Below are positions 1 through 11,464 of a stretch of DNA of 64,000 nt, piece after piece. The notes below the pieces were generated by a model, which saw only the letters and a program-made list of their open reading frames with translations, was not told where the DNA came from and did not search any database. Source of the DNA: Diphasiastrum complanatum (lineage: Eukaryota; Streptophyta; Lycopodiopsida; Lycopodiales; Lycopodiaceae); the NCBI GenBank assembly GCA_029204225.1, contig CM055102.1:9435456-9499455 (forward strand). Direction: 5' to 3'. Position 1 is the stretch's first letter; every line of letters begins with the position of its first letter. Position numbers and translations under genes: made by a program.

Positions 1-1245
1 GTGGTGTGATAAATTTTGTGATCCAGACTCATCTATCCAGTACTGGCAACTCTAAGCAAGAGTGTCCTTAATGAGTCAAGCAAATTGGAAGGTGTCGGCA
101 ACTATGCAGTTTGGAAATTCAAACTGAAGAACATTTTGATGGAAAAGGAGCTATGGGAGATCGTGACAGGTGAAGAGACAAGGCCAGTGATTGAAGAAGA
201 TCAGCGGACATTTGATAGGAGAAAACGAAAGGTCCAGAATGTCATCAACTTATCAGTTAGAGATGCAATTACTCCCTATATTTCAGATTCAAAAGGACCA
301 AAAGAAGCATGGGATACATTGAAGGCATTGTTTGAAACGACAAATACATCTTGAATACTATTTCTGAAGACGAAGTTGCATACATTGCAGATGGATGATG
401 GTGCAACTATTGCCGATCACATACTGAAGATCAAAGATATCCGTAATCAATTAGCAGCAGTTGGAGAGTGAGTACAAAATCGTGAGATCGTGCAATTGAC
501 ATTAAATAGTCTGAGTGAGTCACATTAGATGTTTGTGAGGAGTATAGCCACAAGAGAAAATCCTCCAACCTATGAAGAACTAGGTGGATTGCTTTTGAGC
601 AACGTCAAGAGAACTTGAATCATCGTAACACGAGCTATGATCAAGCTCTTGCAGTTAGAGGACGAGGTGGAAGATTTGGCCGTGGAAGGTATCAATCGAG
701 AGGAGGAAACTCAAGACGGGGATCATTTTAACAATTTCATGAGCAAGTCAATGATAGTCCAAATCGAGGTAATTGGAATCAAGGCCGAGGTCAAGGACGC
801 GACTATTCAATACAAAATAAACCTGGAAATTGTAGGTACTGCAACAAACCTGGTCACTGGGAGCGTGAATGCTTCAAGAAATAGAAGGAGATGGAACAAA
901 GAAAAGGCAAATGGCAAGCGGGAAATTATGCTGATCAACATCAATTTGATGACTATTATTATGAAGACAATTATACTGATCAACATTAATACGATGATGA
1001 TCAATATGAAGATGATACAAGTGAGAGTTCAAAATTGTTCATTACAGCATTAATGACAAGTGATGAAGCCAAGGATACCTAGTACATTGATAGTGGTGCA
1101 TCCAAGCACATGACTTTAAGGAAAGAGTGGTTTTCAGAACTCAAGGAAATTGATAATGGTGATGAAGTTGGACAAGCTGATGGCAAATTGCTATCTGTTA
1201 AAGGAGTTGGAGTGGTACCAGTGAAGTTAGCCAGTGGGAGATAAA
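1..1245 (+). pseudogene. Ty1/copia gag and start of protease (broken)
   Basis: Retrotransposon gag followed by the start of the aspartic protease; the product would package element RNA. The window opens inside the gag N-terminus. From about 70 the frame reads NESSKLEGVGNYAVWKFK, and the UBN2-type gag domain runs to about 350 (PKEAWDTLKALFETT). A stop near 352 and later stops and shifts break the frame. A CX2CX4HX4C zinc knuckle (CRYCNKPGHWEREC) lies at 831-875, and a protease start (YIDSGASKHM) at about 1083-1112, preceded by a TAG. Similarity stops near 1245, where another repeat begins. It is the same gag family as 36010-36777. Confidence 0.85.
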
Positions 1246-1283
1246 GCAGATAAGCAATGTGCAATATGTAGTTAGCTAACAAT

Positions 1284-1757
1284 CTACCAACTAGTCACCT
1301 ACTAGGCATGACTCTAGGAATTAGGCTAGGGTTGCAAATTAGGGCAAGAGAGCCAAGTTAGCTTCCTTATTACATGCTGGAAATCCACCTAACTTCACAA
1401 AGGAAGTCACTTTTGCTATGTATTCCGAGCTCCCATAATGAGAAGATAGAATAGTTTTGGAGCTCATTGGCAATCTCAAGCTAGTTCACTATGTACATTG
1501 AGTTTTTGTGATCCAAATGCAACCAGATCAGTTTCTACTTGTTTCTCAGCTTGAAGGCCGTACTACAGCCTATATTACACATGTGTGGGCTCGTATCTCA
1601 ATGTTGATCAATGCTTTTGATTGTTAATGCTTGTTGTTTGTCAAATTGCCAATCTAGATCAACATTTTGATGACTAGTTTTTTGATAGATTGCTAAGCAA
1701 GCATGCAATCACTCTTGTGGATCTTTTTTAGATCCATTTATGGTCCTAAAGTTCACA
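1284..1757 (+). repeat. Copia LTR fragment, copy A of the TGTGAAG...TTCACA family
   Basis: This matches the LTRs at 3283-3977 and 20729-21429 over most of their length but lacks the first ~215 bases. Shared anchors include ACTCTAGGAA, ATTACATGCTGGAAATCCAC and TTTATGGTCCTAAAG. It ends in TTCACA like the full copies. No primer site follows, so it is a truncated or solo LTR inserted at the end of the gag fragment upstream. Confidence 0.8.
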
Positions 1758-1796
1758 TCATAAACATCATAGGCGAAGGGATTCTTCATAAATTTT

Positions 1797-1973
1797 GATT
1801 TTGACTTTGATTCTGCTTCTGCTTCTACTTTTTATTCCGATTTAGATTTGAATTTATCTAGCTCTTGTAGTTTCGATTCTGATGCATCATCGTCTCACAA
1901 TGATGTGATATCCAAGAAATATAAGAAAAAGAATAAGGAGAAGGAGAAAACTCCTACAAGAAGGGAGAGTTAG
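1797..1973 (+). other. Short Asp/Ser-rich then Lys-rich open frame, unrecognised
   Basis: An open stretch of 58 codons rich in Asp and Ser (DFDFDSASAS, then SFDSDASSSHND), turning strongly basic (KKYKKKNKEKEK) before a TAG. This composition suits the C-terminal tail of a retroelement gag or a low-complexity host exon. I recognise no family and there is no zinc knuckle. It follows a truncated LTR directly. Confidence 0.3.
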
Positions 1974-2729
1974 AATAAAAGTAGAATTACAATATTACTA
2001 TATGGTGGGTATAGTGGGTGGATTTATGACCATTTTGCCTTGCCACGAGGCAAGTCAACAGGGCACGTCCATCACCGGCAACCTGGGCCAAAGAAGAAAC
2101 TGTGAGCGTAGCCAATGAGCACTTGTAAAATAATGTATTTTAAATAAACTAGACTTTGGGCCATGTAATTAAAATAATGTTAAAAAGGCCCAAACTTTAA
2201 GTTAACTAAGTTTGTTAAGTTTTGTTAAGTAGTCAAAGTCAAAATGGTGGTAGGTGGGGTGTGCGTCTTTGTGCACCATAGATTAGAGTGTGTTTCTTTT
2301 AAAAGATTAGGATTTCAATGCTATCTTCTTGAAGTAGCCAAGAAACCAAGGGGCAAGGGCCTCCCCAAAGATAAAAAGGAACCTCTTGTAACCCATTTGA
2401 CATGCTAATAGAGAGGAGAAGACTCTACCATTTTGAGTACTTTACCATGTGCTAATGCTTGCATTTCAATTGCTCTTTGTTTATGCTTTCTAGTTGTTTC
2501 CCATTTTGCATTGTTCTTTGTTTACGATTCTTCAATGGCCTTTCCAATATAATGTATTGTTGAGCACATGCGCTAACCTCCCTCATCTCTCTTCTCTCCC
2601 TCTCTCTCTTACATTTGGATTGTGTGTGTGGTTAATGCTAGTTTGGAGCTAGAGTTAGAGTGGGTTAGTGCTAGTTTTGTGTAGAAAGCAAGAAAGCAAG
2701 CAACTAATCTAGTTAGATCACCTATCCTA
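1974..2729. other. Non-coding, LTR- or leader-like stretch
   Basis: No gene. There is a TATA-like run (GATAAAAAGG near 2370), a pyrimidine tract at about 2580-2612 and short AG-rich repeats near 2690. The next 170 bases encode a Copia gag fragment, so this may be the LTR or leader of that element, but I cannot define its ends. Confidence 0.3.
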
Positions 2730-2900
2730 ATGGTTCTAACCCTTTTTGACAGGAGGAGGGCTGCTCACCACAGATTCCTACACCCTACAATAATTACCCA
2801 CATCAGTGATGCTGTGACACCAAGAAAAGCTTGGGATGTAATAAAAGAGCAGTTTGAGACTTCAAACCTATCAAGAATTTGTTTTTATCTTTTGAATGAT
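2730..2900 (+). pseudogene. Ty1/copia gag fragment
   Basis: About 50 codons of UBN2-type gag. The piece ITHISDAVTPRKAWDVIKEQ aligns closely with ITHICDVVTPKQAWDVLKEQ in the gag at 36010, and both continue FETSN then SRI. Start and end are missing. The following 380 bases (2901-3282) hold nothing recognisable beyond an AT run near 3150 and a T run near 3200. Confidence 0.8.
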
Positions 2901-3282
2901 AGATCTATGTGCAATCGCACATCTTAGGACATCATTCACATTGTTTGAGATGTCCTCACTCGTGTGACAAGTACACAATGCACACATATTTATTTCATAT
3001 GTCTCACTGGGCCACAATGCACACAAAACTGATATCAACATGTTAGCAGTAGTTACAAGTACATCAAATTTGAAGGTAAAACTGTAGAACATTACATATC
3101 TTGAAAATGATAAGTTGACATCAAGATAAATATTATTGAAAAAAGAAATACTATATATATATGTGACATCGTCGCCTCATTCTCACAACACAACTTTTGC
3201 TTTTTTTTTTATGTATAAGAGCTTTTTGTATTTAGTCGTATTCTTTGAGTTAGCAGTTTTTTCAAAAATTTCAGACTAACTA

Positions 3283-3977
3283 TGTGAAGAATTGCCAAAA
3301 ATTGTCAAATCTAGCTTGATAAAAAACCATGTAGTATGATGTAAATTTTGTACATAAGTGGATTCTACACATGAGAGGCCAAGATACCATGTGGCAATCC
3401 ACTCCTAATGTAGGTTAGGTCAAGTCCAAAGGGTTGTTCATGTCATTTTGGTAGTGATTCTTAGTTTATAGGTCTTACATCCTAGATTTAAGGTGAAAAT
3501 TGACCAACTAGCTATCTACCAAGCATGACTCTAGGAAATAGACTAGTGTTTCATTTTAGAGCAAAATGCTGAGATCCTTATTACATGCTGGAAATCCACC
3601 TAACTTCACAAAGGAAGTCGAATTTGCTATGTATTCCAAGCTCCCATAGTGAGAAGAAAGATTTTTTTTGGAGCTCATTGGCAATCTCCAGCTACTCCAC
3701 TATGTACATTGCGTTTTTGTGATCCAAATGCAACACAATCAATTTCTACTTGTTTCTCAGATTGAAGGCCATACTACAGCCTATAGTACACACATGTGGG
3801 CTTGGATTTCAATGTTGATCAATGCTTTTGATTATTAATGCGTGTTGTTTGTCAAATTGCCAATCTAGATCAACTTTTTTGTGTCTAATTTTTTGATAGA
3901 TTGTTAAGAAAGCATCCAATCACTCTTGTGAATCTTTTGTAGATCCATTTATGGTCCTAAAGTACAGCACTTTCACA
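3283..3977 (+). repeat. 5' LTR, copy B, 695 bp
   Basis: Bounded by TG...CA (TGTGAAGAATTGCC to ACTTTCACA). The right end is fixed by the adjoining primer site and the left end by agreement with the LTR at 20729, where a polypurine tract precedes the same sequence. Contains the ATTACATGCTGGAAATCCAC block and a CACACATGTG motif. Confidence 0.88.
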
Positions 3978-3990
3978 TGGTATTAGAGCC
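3978..3990 (+). other. Primer-binding site for initiator tRNA-Met
   Basis: TGGTATTAGAGCC lies directly after the LTR terminal CA. It differs by one base from TGGTATCAGAGCC, the usual plant Copia minus-strand primer site. It fixes the orientation of this element as plus. Confidence 0.9.
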
Positions 3991-4757
3991 AAGTACAAGA
4001 GCATTAACCATTGATCAAAAGCAAATCCATTTTTAGCAAGTTTTGGTGCTAAAAACTAGTATTGAGAGGGCAAGCTAGAATCTTGATTTTGGTGAGGGAA
4101 TTTGATCCCAAACTTGGTAGGGATCCAAATATGTACTTTTCACATGTGTGAGAACCTCTGAACTTGCATTTAATGCATGGTATTCACTTGATCCAAATAA
4201 ATTCATTTTGTGAGCTTTTGATGTAAGTTTTGGTGGAAATCTTAATTTAAGCTACCAAGATTGAGTGCCATTGATTAGCTTTTACATAGGGTCATGAGAT
4301 CTAATTAATATAGGCTGAAATCAGGTCCTTAAAACTTGTTTTACAGGTCTTGAAAGTACATCAAAAAGTGTGAGGTCAGATTTAGTCATGTTTTTGTCCA
4401 AAAATGGTGAAAATTGATAGGATTTCAAGGGGATCTTGCTACTTGTGCATTTCAAGTAAGTTTCTAGTGGAAAAATTTTGGAAAAGAACTTAGGGAGGGT
4501 TGAGAGTTCAATCTACTTTGTGTTCATTGATTTTGTCAAGAGTAGTCAATAGAGTGAAAAATTGGCAAGATTTGATTGTTAGTAGATTTCACTTCATCTT
4601 ATCTTCATTCCAACTTTGTGAGGGAGTGCTAGAACTGAGATTATAAGTCCATTTGTTGGATTAAAAATCTAATTTGAGTGAAACACTACAAGTGTGAGAC
4701 CTTTGTGAGTTTCAAAGTCATTCAAATCTATTTCTTGTATGTAGAATTCACTAGTAA

Positions 4758-5588
4758 GATGGGATCTATTAGAGCATACCTTCTAGAAGCTAGGGAGAGA
4801 TTGAATTCTACAAACTATTATATTTGGAAGGTTAGGATGGAGTCGATCATGGTGTTCCAAGACCTTTATGAGTTTCTGATTGAAGATGAAGATGAACCTC
4901 TAGTTGCACAGGAGTTAGCTAGAAGAGATCTAGGCTTGCACTTCATTGTGTGAAGATGAATGTGAGCAATGATTTGTTGAGAGAACTATCAGCATGTACT
5001 AGTGCTAAAGAGACTTGGAAGAGAAGAAGTGAGGAGAGTGCACAAGACTATGTGCTTACAATCAAGTCTCTAAATAGGGAGTTGGCTTCCATTGGAGAGA
5101 AGATGGAGAGCTTGTAAAAACTGTTCTTAATGGTCTAGGAGATGACTTTGCAAATTTGGTCCAAAGTTTTGCCATTCAAGACACTTTGCCAACTATGGAA
5201 AATCTTCACAGTGTATTAGTGGCTGAAGAGTGTAGGATGATCCATACCAAGGCAAGAATGAGTTCATTGTCTTTTCAGGATGGAGATGAGAAAGCCAATT
5301 TCTCAAAAAAGAAGACCAATGGAAAGAAGAAGCATCCAAAGGAGGCCAAAGAACAGGATGATGCATCAAGCTGAACGGAAAAGTCAAAGTAAGAATCCTT
5401 CTTTTGTGGAAAGAAGGGGCATTATGCATCCGAATGCTACAAGAGGCTAAGAGCACAAGAGGAGGAGGACAAACAAGGAAACCTTGCACAAGAGGAGGAG
5501 GATGATGAAATAGATGTATTCTTGATGTCATCTACATCCTCACCAACAACAAATGGTAATTCAAGAGATACATGGTGGATTGATAGTG
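4758..5588 (+). pseudogene. Ty1/copia gag plus first residues of protease
   Basis: Gag starts at the ATG at 4759 (MGSIRAYLLEARERLNSTNY, then YIWKVRMES). The UBN2-type domain continues after a stop near 4951 as MNVSNDLLRELSACTSAKE. A Lys-rich linker (KKTNGKKKHPKEAKE) precedes a knuckle (CGKKGHYASEC, with the first Cys position reading Phe in FFCGKKGH) near 5400, an acidic stretch, and WWIDSGG, the protease start, cut off at the LTR junction. Nonsense and shift mutations split it. It is the same gag type as the minus copy at 9641-9945. Confidence 0.8.
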
Positions 5589-5888
5589 GGGGCAATCTCC
5601 AACCACTCCACTATGTACATTGAGTTTTTGTGATCCAAATGCAACAAAATCAATTTCTACTTGTTTCTCAGCTTGAAGGCCGTACTACAACATGTAGTAC
5701 ACACGTGTGGGCTTGGATTTCAATGTTGATCAATGCTTTTGATTGTTAATGCTTGTTGTTTGTCAAATTGCCAATCTAGATCAACTTTTTTGTGTCTAGG
5801 TTTTTGAGAGATTGTTAAGCAAGCATCCAATCACTCTTGCGGATCTTTTGTAGATCCATTTATGGTCCTAAAGTACAGTACTTTCACA
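5589..5888 (+). repeat. 3' LTR remnant, copy C
   Basis: Matches the last ~300 bases of copies B and D, from GGCAATCTC through TCCTAAAGTACAG to ACTTTCACA. The LTR 5' half is lost in the same deletion that removed pol. Contains the palindrome-like ACACACGTGTGGGC. Confidence 0.85.
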
Positions 5889-8225
5889 ATTATGACTATA
5901 TCATCCCATTATGAAAAACTTAAATTAGCATTTTGCATAGCTTGGCTCAACTTATGAACATTAAAACTTATATAAGGCCTAGCTATAGTGAGCCAAATTA
6001 AGGAGCCTATAAGACTCCTAAAAAGAGTGATGTCCACGAAGGATATTTAATCACTTTTGTTAGGGTCTTTTATATTTTGCTCCATAGGAGTTTCTATACT
6101 CTTACAATCTAGCATATTGAATTTTTTTAACATTGAAAGAGCATACTTGGATTGACATACAAAAGCTTTATCATTATGAAAGTCAATCTCTAATCCTAAT
6201 ATGTAATGAATCTTTCCAAGATCTTGCATCTTGAATTCTTTTCCAAGTGCAACTTTGGTTTCCTCAACTAGCTTGATACTACTTCCTGTTAGAATGATAT
6301 CATCAACATAAATGAGAAGTATGACAATATCTCTATCATAAAACTTGACATACAAGGAAGGATCATAGTTACTAAGATTAAATCCTAGTGACTCAAGAAA
6401 GGTGTTAAGTCGAGAATACTATGATCTTGGAGCTTGCTTTAGTCCATAGAGACTTTTGAAGAGCAAGCAAACTTTGTTCTTGTCATGGATGAACCCAATA
6501 GGTTGATCCATATAAATCTCTTCTTCTAAATATTCATTTAAAAATGCATTAGAGACATCTAGTTGAAAAACTTGCCAATTGAAAAAACATGCAATAGAAA
6601 TTATGATTCTAATTGATACCATCTTTGCAACTGGAGCAAATGTCTCCTCATAATCAAGTCCATAAACTTGAACAAAACCCTTTGCACAAAGCCTTGCCTT
6701 GTACTTGTTGATTGTGCCATCTTGATTATACTTGACTCAAAAAACCCATTTGCAACCAATGGTGTGCTTGTTTGATGGAAGATCCACAAGCTCCCATGTT
6801 TTGTTGGCAATCAAAGCATCATATTCCTTCGTCATGGCAAGAAACCATTCCTTTGAGTTGAGTGCATCATATACATCCTTTGGCTCCTCATGTGAAATAA
6901 AATAGGCATAATTAGTGGAGTTGAGTTCCACTTGCTTGCCTTTATCTCCATATGTAAGCCTCTTAGGCTCGGATCTTTCTCTTTGTGATCTCCTTGGTGA
7001 AAAGATTCGAGGTGACTCCTCCATTCTCAGCCCCATCTCTCCATGATAGTCTTCAAGAGTGATGATAGGAGAATCCTCTTGAGAACCTTTGATCTCGGCC
7101 TTCTCAAAAATGTATTTTTTATTCTCATGGAATATAACATCAATACTCTCAATTGTAATTGAGGTAGAGGGAACATAAATTCTGTAAGCCTTCTTGTTGG
7201 ATGAATATCCAACCATGATCCCTTTGATAGAATTAGGAGCATCTCTTTTCCTTGTTTCCAAGGGTACATGGAAAAAGCAAGCACATCCAAAAACTCTAAG
7301 GTGATCTACCTTAGGTTTCTTCTTAAACAAGACTTCATATGGTGATCTTCCAGCAAGTGCATTGTGAGGTAATCTATGCACAAATAGTTTGCACAATTAA
7401 TTGCTTCTCCCCAATATTCAATAGGCAAAGAAGCTTTAACTCGGATTGCTTTAGCACATTCACATAAAGATCAATTTTTTCTCTCAACAACTCCCTTTTG
7501 ATATGAGGATAAGCCTCAGAAAACTCTCTCTTAATCCCTTCACTCTCATAATATTCATAGAACTTGTTGGAGATGTATTCACCTCCTCCATCACATCTTA
7601 AAGCTTTAACTTTGAAAGAAAACTGTTTCTCAGCATAAGCTTTGAAGACTAGGAAGTGATCAAATACCATAGCTTTTGAAGAAAGTGGATACAACCAAGT
7701 ATATCTTGTAAAGTCATCAATAAAGGTGACAAAACATGTTGCACCCCAATACCTTTAGAAAAAGAAAAATGAACATCCGAGTGTATTAGCTCCAAGGGAT
7801 GAGATGTCTTAATAAAAGACTTTTGATATGGCTTTTTATGTAATTTTGCAATAGCACAAGCCTCACAAGGCTTGAAATCTTTGGAAAGTATTCTTGGAAG
7901 GCCAATAGCCTTATCTGTCTTGACCATAGAAAACATAGACTTAAAGTTAGGATGTCCCAACCTTCTATGCCATAACTCCTTAGATAAAAGAGCAACTTCA
8001 CAATAGTTTACATTCTCAAAAGAATTCAACTTGAAAATTCCACCATATCTAGATCCATTAGCAAGGATCTTATCATTTTTTTGATAAAGCAAATATTGGA
8101 ATTGAACTTTACATCACAACCACTATCAAGCAACTTTCTAACACTAATCAAGTTCTTTGTAAGCTTAGGAACAAAAAGAACATTGGAAAGTGCTAGAACT
8201 TTAGAAGAAGCAAGTTTCAATGAGT
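5889..8225 (-). pseudogene. Ty1/copia pol remnant: protease tail, GAG-pre-integrase, integrase, RT
   Basis: Read on the minus strand from 8225 down. Protease tail (VLFVPKLTKNLISVRKLL, 8026-8220); GAG-pre-integrase with the HHCC finger (LWHRRLGHPNF ... CEACAIAKLHK, 7800-8000); integrase with LRCDGGGEY and, after a frameshift near 7505, GVVERKN; integrase C-terminal part (VDHLRVFGCACF); and RT (FQLDVSNAFL; LLIYVDDIILTGS) to about 5895. At least four frame breaks. Gag and RNase H are missing. It is the same lineage as the open frame at 61393-62688. Confidence 0.88.
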
Positions 8226-8534
8226 TAAGAAAACAGTTTAAAAAAATCCAACCGGATCAATCACCACAACACAACGTCAAGTGCAATAAGACAAGACAAC
8301 ATAATTGCTCTCCACAAACTGTATATTCAACTAATAAGAAAGTGCAAAGATAAAGTTGCTTAAAAGCACTCAAAGGGCTCGTAAAAGAAATACGACCCGA
8401 TGATTCTAGAACTGAGCACACGTGGTGTCATTGAAATGAGAAAGCACTGTATAAGTCGATCATTGCTATTTTAACTCTCTCCGTCAATGATCAATGTCTC
8501 TCTTTATTTTAGAGTTTATTCTATTCATGGAACA
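8226..8534 (-). repeat. Probable truncated 3' LTR of the RNase H fragment next to it
   Basis: On the minus strand the RNase H frame ends at 8568 and is followed by ATGGAGG, then TGTTCC at 8534, which resembles a short purine tract and an LTR start. The far end is not defined. No coding sequence is seen here. Confidence 0.35.
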
Positions 8535-8567
8535 TACCTCCATGATAGTATTACAAGTAAAAGCTTT

Positions 8568-9640
8568 TTACATAACCAGATCTAAGCCAAGTTTGGCTCT
8601 AAAAGTTTCAAACTTCTCTTTACTTAAAGCTTTCATAAATATATTAGCAACTTGTAACAACGTAGAACAGTGTATAATACTTATATCTTCAGATTGCAGC
8701 TTCCCACGCACAAAGTGATATTTTACCTCAATATGTTTTGTCCTTGCATGAAAGACATGATTCTTAGCCAACTGTATTCCACTTTGGCTATCACAAAAAA
8801 TAAAAGTAGGATTTACCTGCTTCATGCTAATTTCACATAACAACTTACATAGCCAAACAGCTTCCTGGGTAGCAAAACTTAACGCTTTATATTCGGCTTC
8901 TGTAGAAGAAAGAGAAATAGTATCTTGTTTCTTGCTAGACCATGAAAAACAATCGCTACCAAAATTGTAAGGCATAACTTGTTGTTGACTTTCTATCATC
9001 TACATTTCCTGCCCAATCAGCGTCAACATAACTTTGCAATTTAGGTAAAACACTTTGTCTTTTGTAGATTAGGCCAAGGTTAGGTGTACCTTTCACATAC
9101 CTCAAAATTCTTTTCGCAGCTTTCCAATGGTCCATAGTGGGTGATGACATGAATTGGCTAATCAGACTTAAGCAGATATAAGGACGTGTAGTCGTAAATA
9201 TATCAAACTCCAAACTAGCTGACAAAATAGAGTAGCGTCAACATGTGCACTATCATCAATACGAGATAATTTCTTACTAGCTTCGCAAGGGGTGATGGAA
9301 GGTTTGCACTCTGTCATGCAAAATCTCTCCAATACCTTGCGCACATACTTGTTTTGACATAACCTGATATCACTGCCAGTTTGCCATACTTCGACACCCA
9401 AGCAATAGTGCATAAGATCTAAATCTGTCATCTCAAATTGCTTGCATAAGTTGTCCTTGATAGAATGAGTGAAATTCTCATCATTGTCTTTTATAATGAT
9501 ATCATCGACATAAAGTACAATCAAGGCAATGTTATCTTCGTTTATAAGAACATAAACATTTGGATCTGAATTTGTTTTTACAAACCCATGAGAAAGAAAG
9601 TAATTGTCAATGCGTCCATACCATACGAGTGAGTATTCTA
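8568..9640 (-). pseudogene. Ty1/copia RT C-terminal half and RNase H
   Basis: Minus strand. RT starts within YGRIDNYFLSHGFVKTNSDP (about 9625), keeps the catalytic VLYVDDIII, and continues to the connection domain (HWKAAKRILRYVKGTPNLGL). RNase H retains its Asp-Glu-Asp set: SYVDADWAG, SLSSTEAEYKAL and IFCDSQSG. The frame is broken near 9170-9225 and 8956-8999. The upstream end is fused to a gag from a different Copia family, so integrase and the RT fingers were lost by deletion. Confidence 0.87.
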
Positions 9641-9945
9641 GAAGTATTCTTAGCTTCATAGATGGACTTAAGTGCATCCCAATCATCTTTAGCAGAGGTG
9701 CAAGATCCTATTTCTCTCAAAATTTCATTAGATACATTCATCTTAATGAAATGTAGAGCCATTCTAGCTCTCTTCTTGTACTTTGGTATTTCAAGCTGTA
9801 CTTGAGGCTCCTCCTTAATACCAAGTACTATGTCCATAACATCCTAGAGTATCAAAATAGACTCCATTCTAACCTTCCAAATTGAGTAATTAGAGGTACT
9901 TAGTCTTTCACCTGCTTCTAGGAGATATCCTCCCACGGATGCCAT
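9641..9945 (-). pseudogene. Ty1/copia gag N-terminal part fused to RT
   Basis: Minus-strand ATG at 9945 opens MASVGGYLLEAGERLSTSNY, then SIWKVRMES as in the gag at 4759. One TAG interrupts at about 9847, where Gln is expected. The domain then continues through FIKMNVSNEILREIGSCTSA to YEAKNTSRIL near 9640 and passes directly into RT. Gag start, leader and primer site are in register on the minus strand. Confidence 0.82.
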
Positions 9946-10690
9946 ATTGTGAAGACTTCTTGGTTATTGGACAATTATATGTTTGAGCTTGTTTCATACA
10001 GACTTAATGTTGCTACTCTCTTTCACTATAGGTATTTTCAAGGATATACTACCTTCCTATGTGAAAAACTTGCAACTGGATCTCAAATATTCCTCAAAAC
10101 AAGATAATCTAGATTAGACACTCAAAATGGATTGATACACTTAGACAAGTTTGAATTCTACTTTTGGCATGTCTTAGATGCTTCAAAAGAAAACACTAAT
10201 GATACTCAAAAGGCTCAAAGGTGTTCAATAACATCAAACTTAGTCTTGATCTTCAGTTTCTTGTGTAGAATACTCAAAACAATGGATTAAGAAGCAAGCA
10301 AGATTGAATCAAATCAAAAAGTGGTCACTTAGATTTTGGAGCTCTCCCTACCCTCTTTAAGAGCTTATAACTCTTGATAGACACATTAGATTGATTTGGG
10401 ATCAATTTCTATAGAAAGTACTCTTCATAAGCTTTCCATCAAGTTATAACACCACTATCTTTGGACCAAGTAGCAAGGAGATAAAGAGGACTGAAATTCT
10501 CTGATTTTCACACGTGCGAAATTCCAGAATTCCGTACAATCACTATTCTGACCTAAAAATTTAGTTTCTATCAACTTTGATCCAAACACTTCTCAAGGAA
10601 AGGTAAAGAAAAGTGATTAACTACTTTTTTGCTTGAACTAGCTCTCAAATTCTTGAACAATCAAAGATAATAGCATGCAAAGCTTAATTT
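9946..10690 (-). other. 5' leader of the minus-strand Copia remnant
   Basis: About 745 non-coding bases between the primer site and the gag start, similar in length to the ~770-base leader of the element at 3283. No gene is seen. Confidence 0.5.
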
Positions 10691-10703
10691 GGCTCTAATA
10701 TTA
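10691..10703 (-). other. Degenerate initiator tRNA-Met primer-binding site
   Basis: The minus strand reads TAATATTAGAGCC, matching TGGTATTAGAGCC after the first three bases, and directly follows an LTR-like end (TTTTGTCA). It agrees with the orientation of the gag at 9945. Confidence 0.6.
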
Positions 10704-11400
10704 TGACAAAATTCCAGCAAGTTCACACGTGTGGGGAATGATCCACAAATGTAAATGATCTTATTAAGCTTTATGATTAGCACACAAACTGATTCTAGAT
10801 TGAATAGCAAGATCTAGTACAGAATTTAATGGCTTAATCACAATCTAGCATGCTAAGAATCAAAGAATGATAGCTTTGATTACAAGAATGAAAAAGAACA
10901 AGAATTTAGTGTATGAGCATAAGCCTCAACTCGAGCTGGAGAGAGAAAGAGAGAGAGATATTCAAGCAAATGATAGTGTAGATCCAGAATGGCATGGAAT
11001 AGCTTCAAAGCTTGGTTTTTCATCAAAGATTATGAGAATAGCTATACATATTTATGGAGTTTGAGGTAGTTGAGGTAGAACCACATCCATCCACCTTTCA
11101 TCCACATCTAAAGTGAACACTAGAGTCTAAGTGACATTTGTCACATCTCATGCATGCATCTCTACCTACTTTTACCAAGTGTCCTATTTCTAACTAGAAT
11201 TGTACAAATCATCATGCATGTGTCCATTTTACTTTGTGCATGCCTTGCATGTCACTATGGATCACTTACAACATTTGCATGTGATATGCCACGAGTTTCT
11301 ACAAGCATATTAATGACACTTCTAAGTCTACATTCCATATGCAAGTTGTATACTACCAACTAGACTTGTGAAACCCATATAGCGCGAGTTCTATCTAGGC
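10704..11400 (-). repeat. Probable 5' LTR of the minus-strand Copia remnant (outer end approximate)
   Basis: The inner boundary is set by the primer site. The outer end is uncertain but must lie before the gypsy frame at about 11465. A minus-strand TATA-like CATAAATATG lies near 11050, and CACACGTGTG lies at about 10723. A short GA run is near 10950. No coding. Confidence 0.45.
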
Positions 11401-11464
11401 CAAATTTGGCATTTACATTATGAAACAATCATACTTGCATAGAAAAAATTTGTAGCAAGCCTAA

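Larger units (their letters stand above)
3283..5888 (+). mobile_element. Copia deletion derivative with 5' LTR, primer site, gag and partial 3' LTR
   Basis: A 2.6 kb non-autonomous element. The 5' LTR (3283-3977) starts TGTGAAGAATTGCC and ends TTTCACA, followed at once by the primer site. A leader of ~770 bases and a gag follow. The protease start is joined abruptly to the 3' half of the 3' LTR (5589-5888), so integrase, RT and RNase H are absent. Flanking 5-mers (AACTA left, ATTAT right) do not match, so no target duplication is visible. The right end abuts a truncated minus-strand Copia pol at 5889. Its LTRs are shared with the inverted pair at 17655-21429. Confidence 0.85.

Noticed and set aside
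3278-5893. Target-site duplication around the element at 3283-5888
   Set aside because: Flanking 5-mers AACTA and ATTAT do not match; the right flank was probably lost or the ends recombined.
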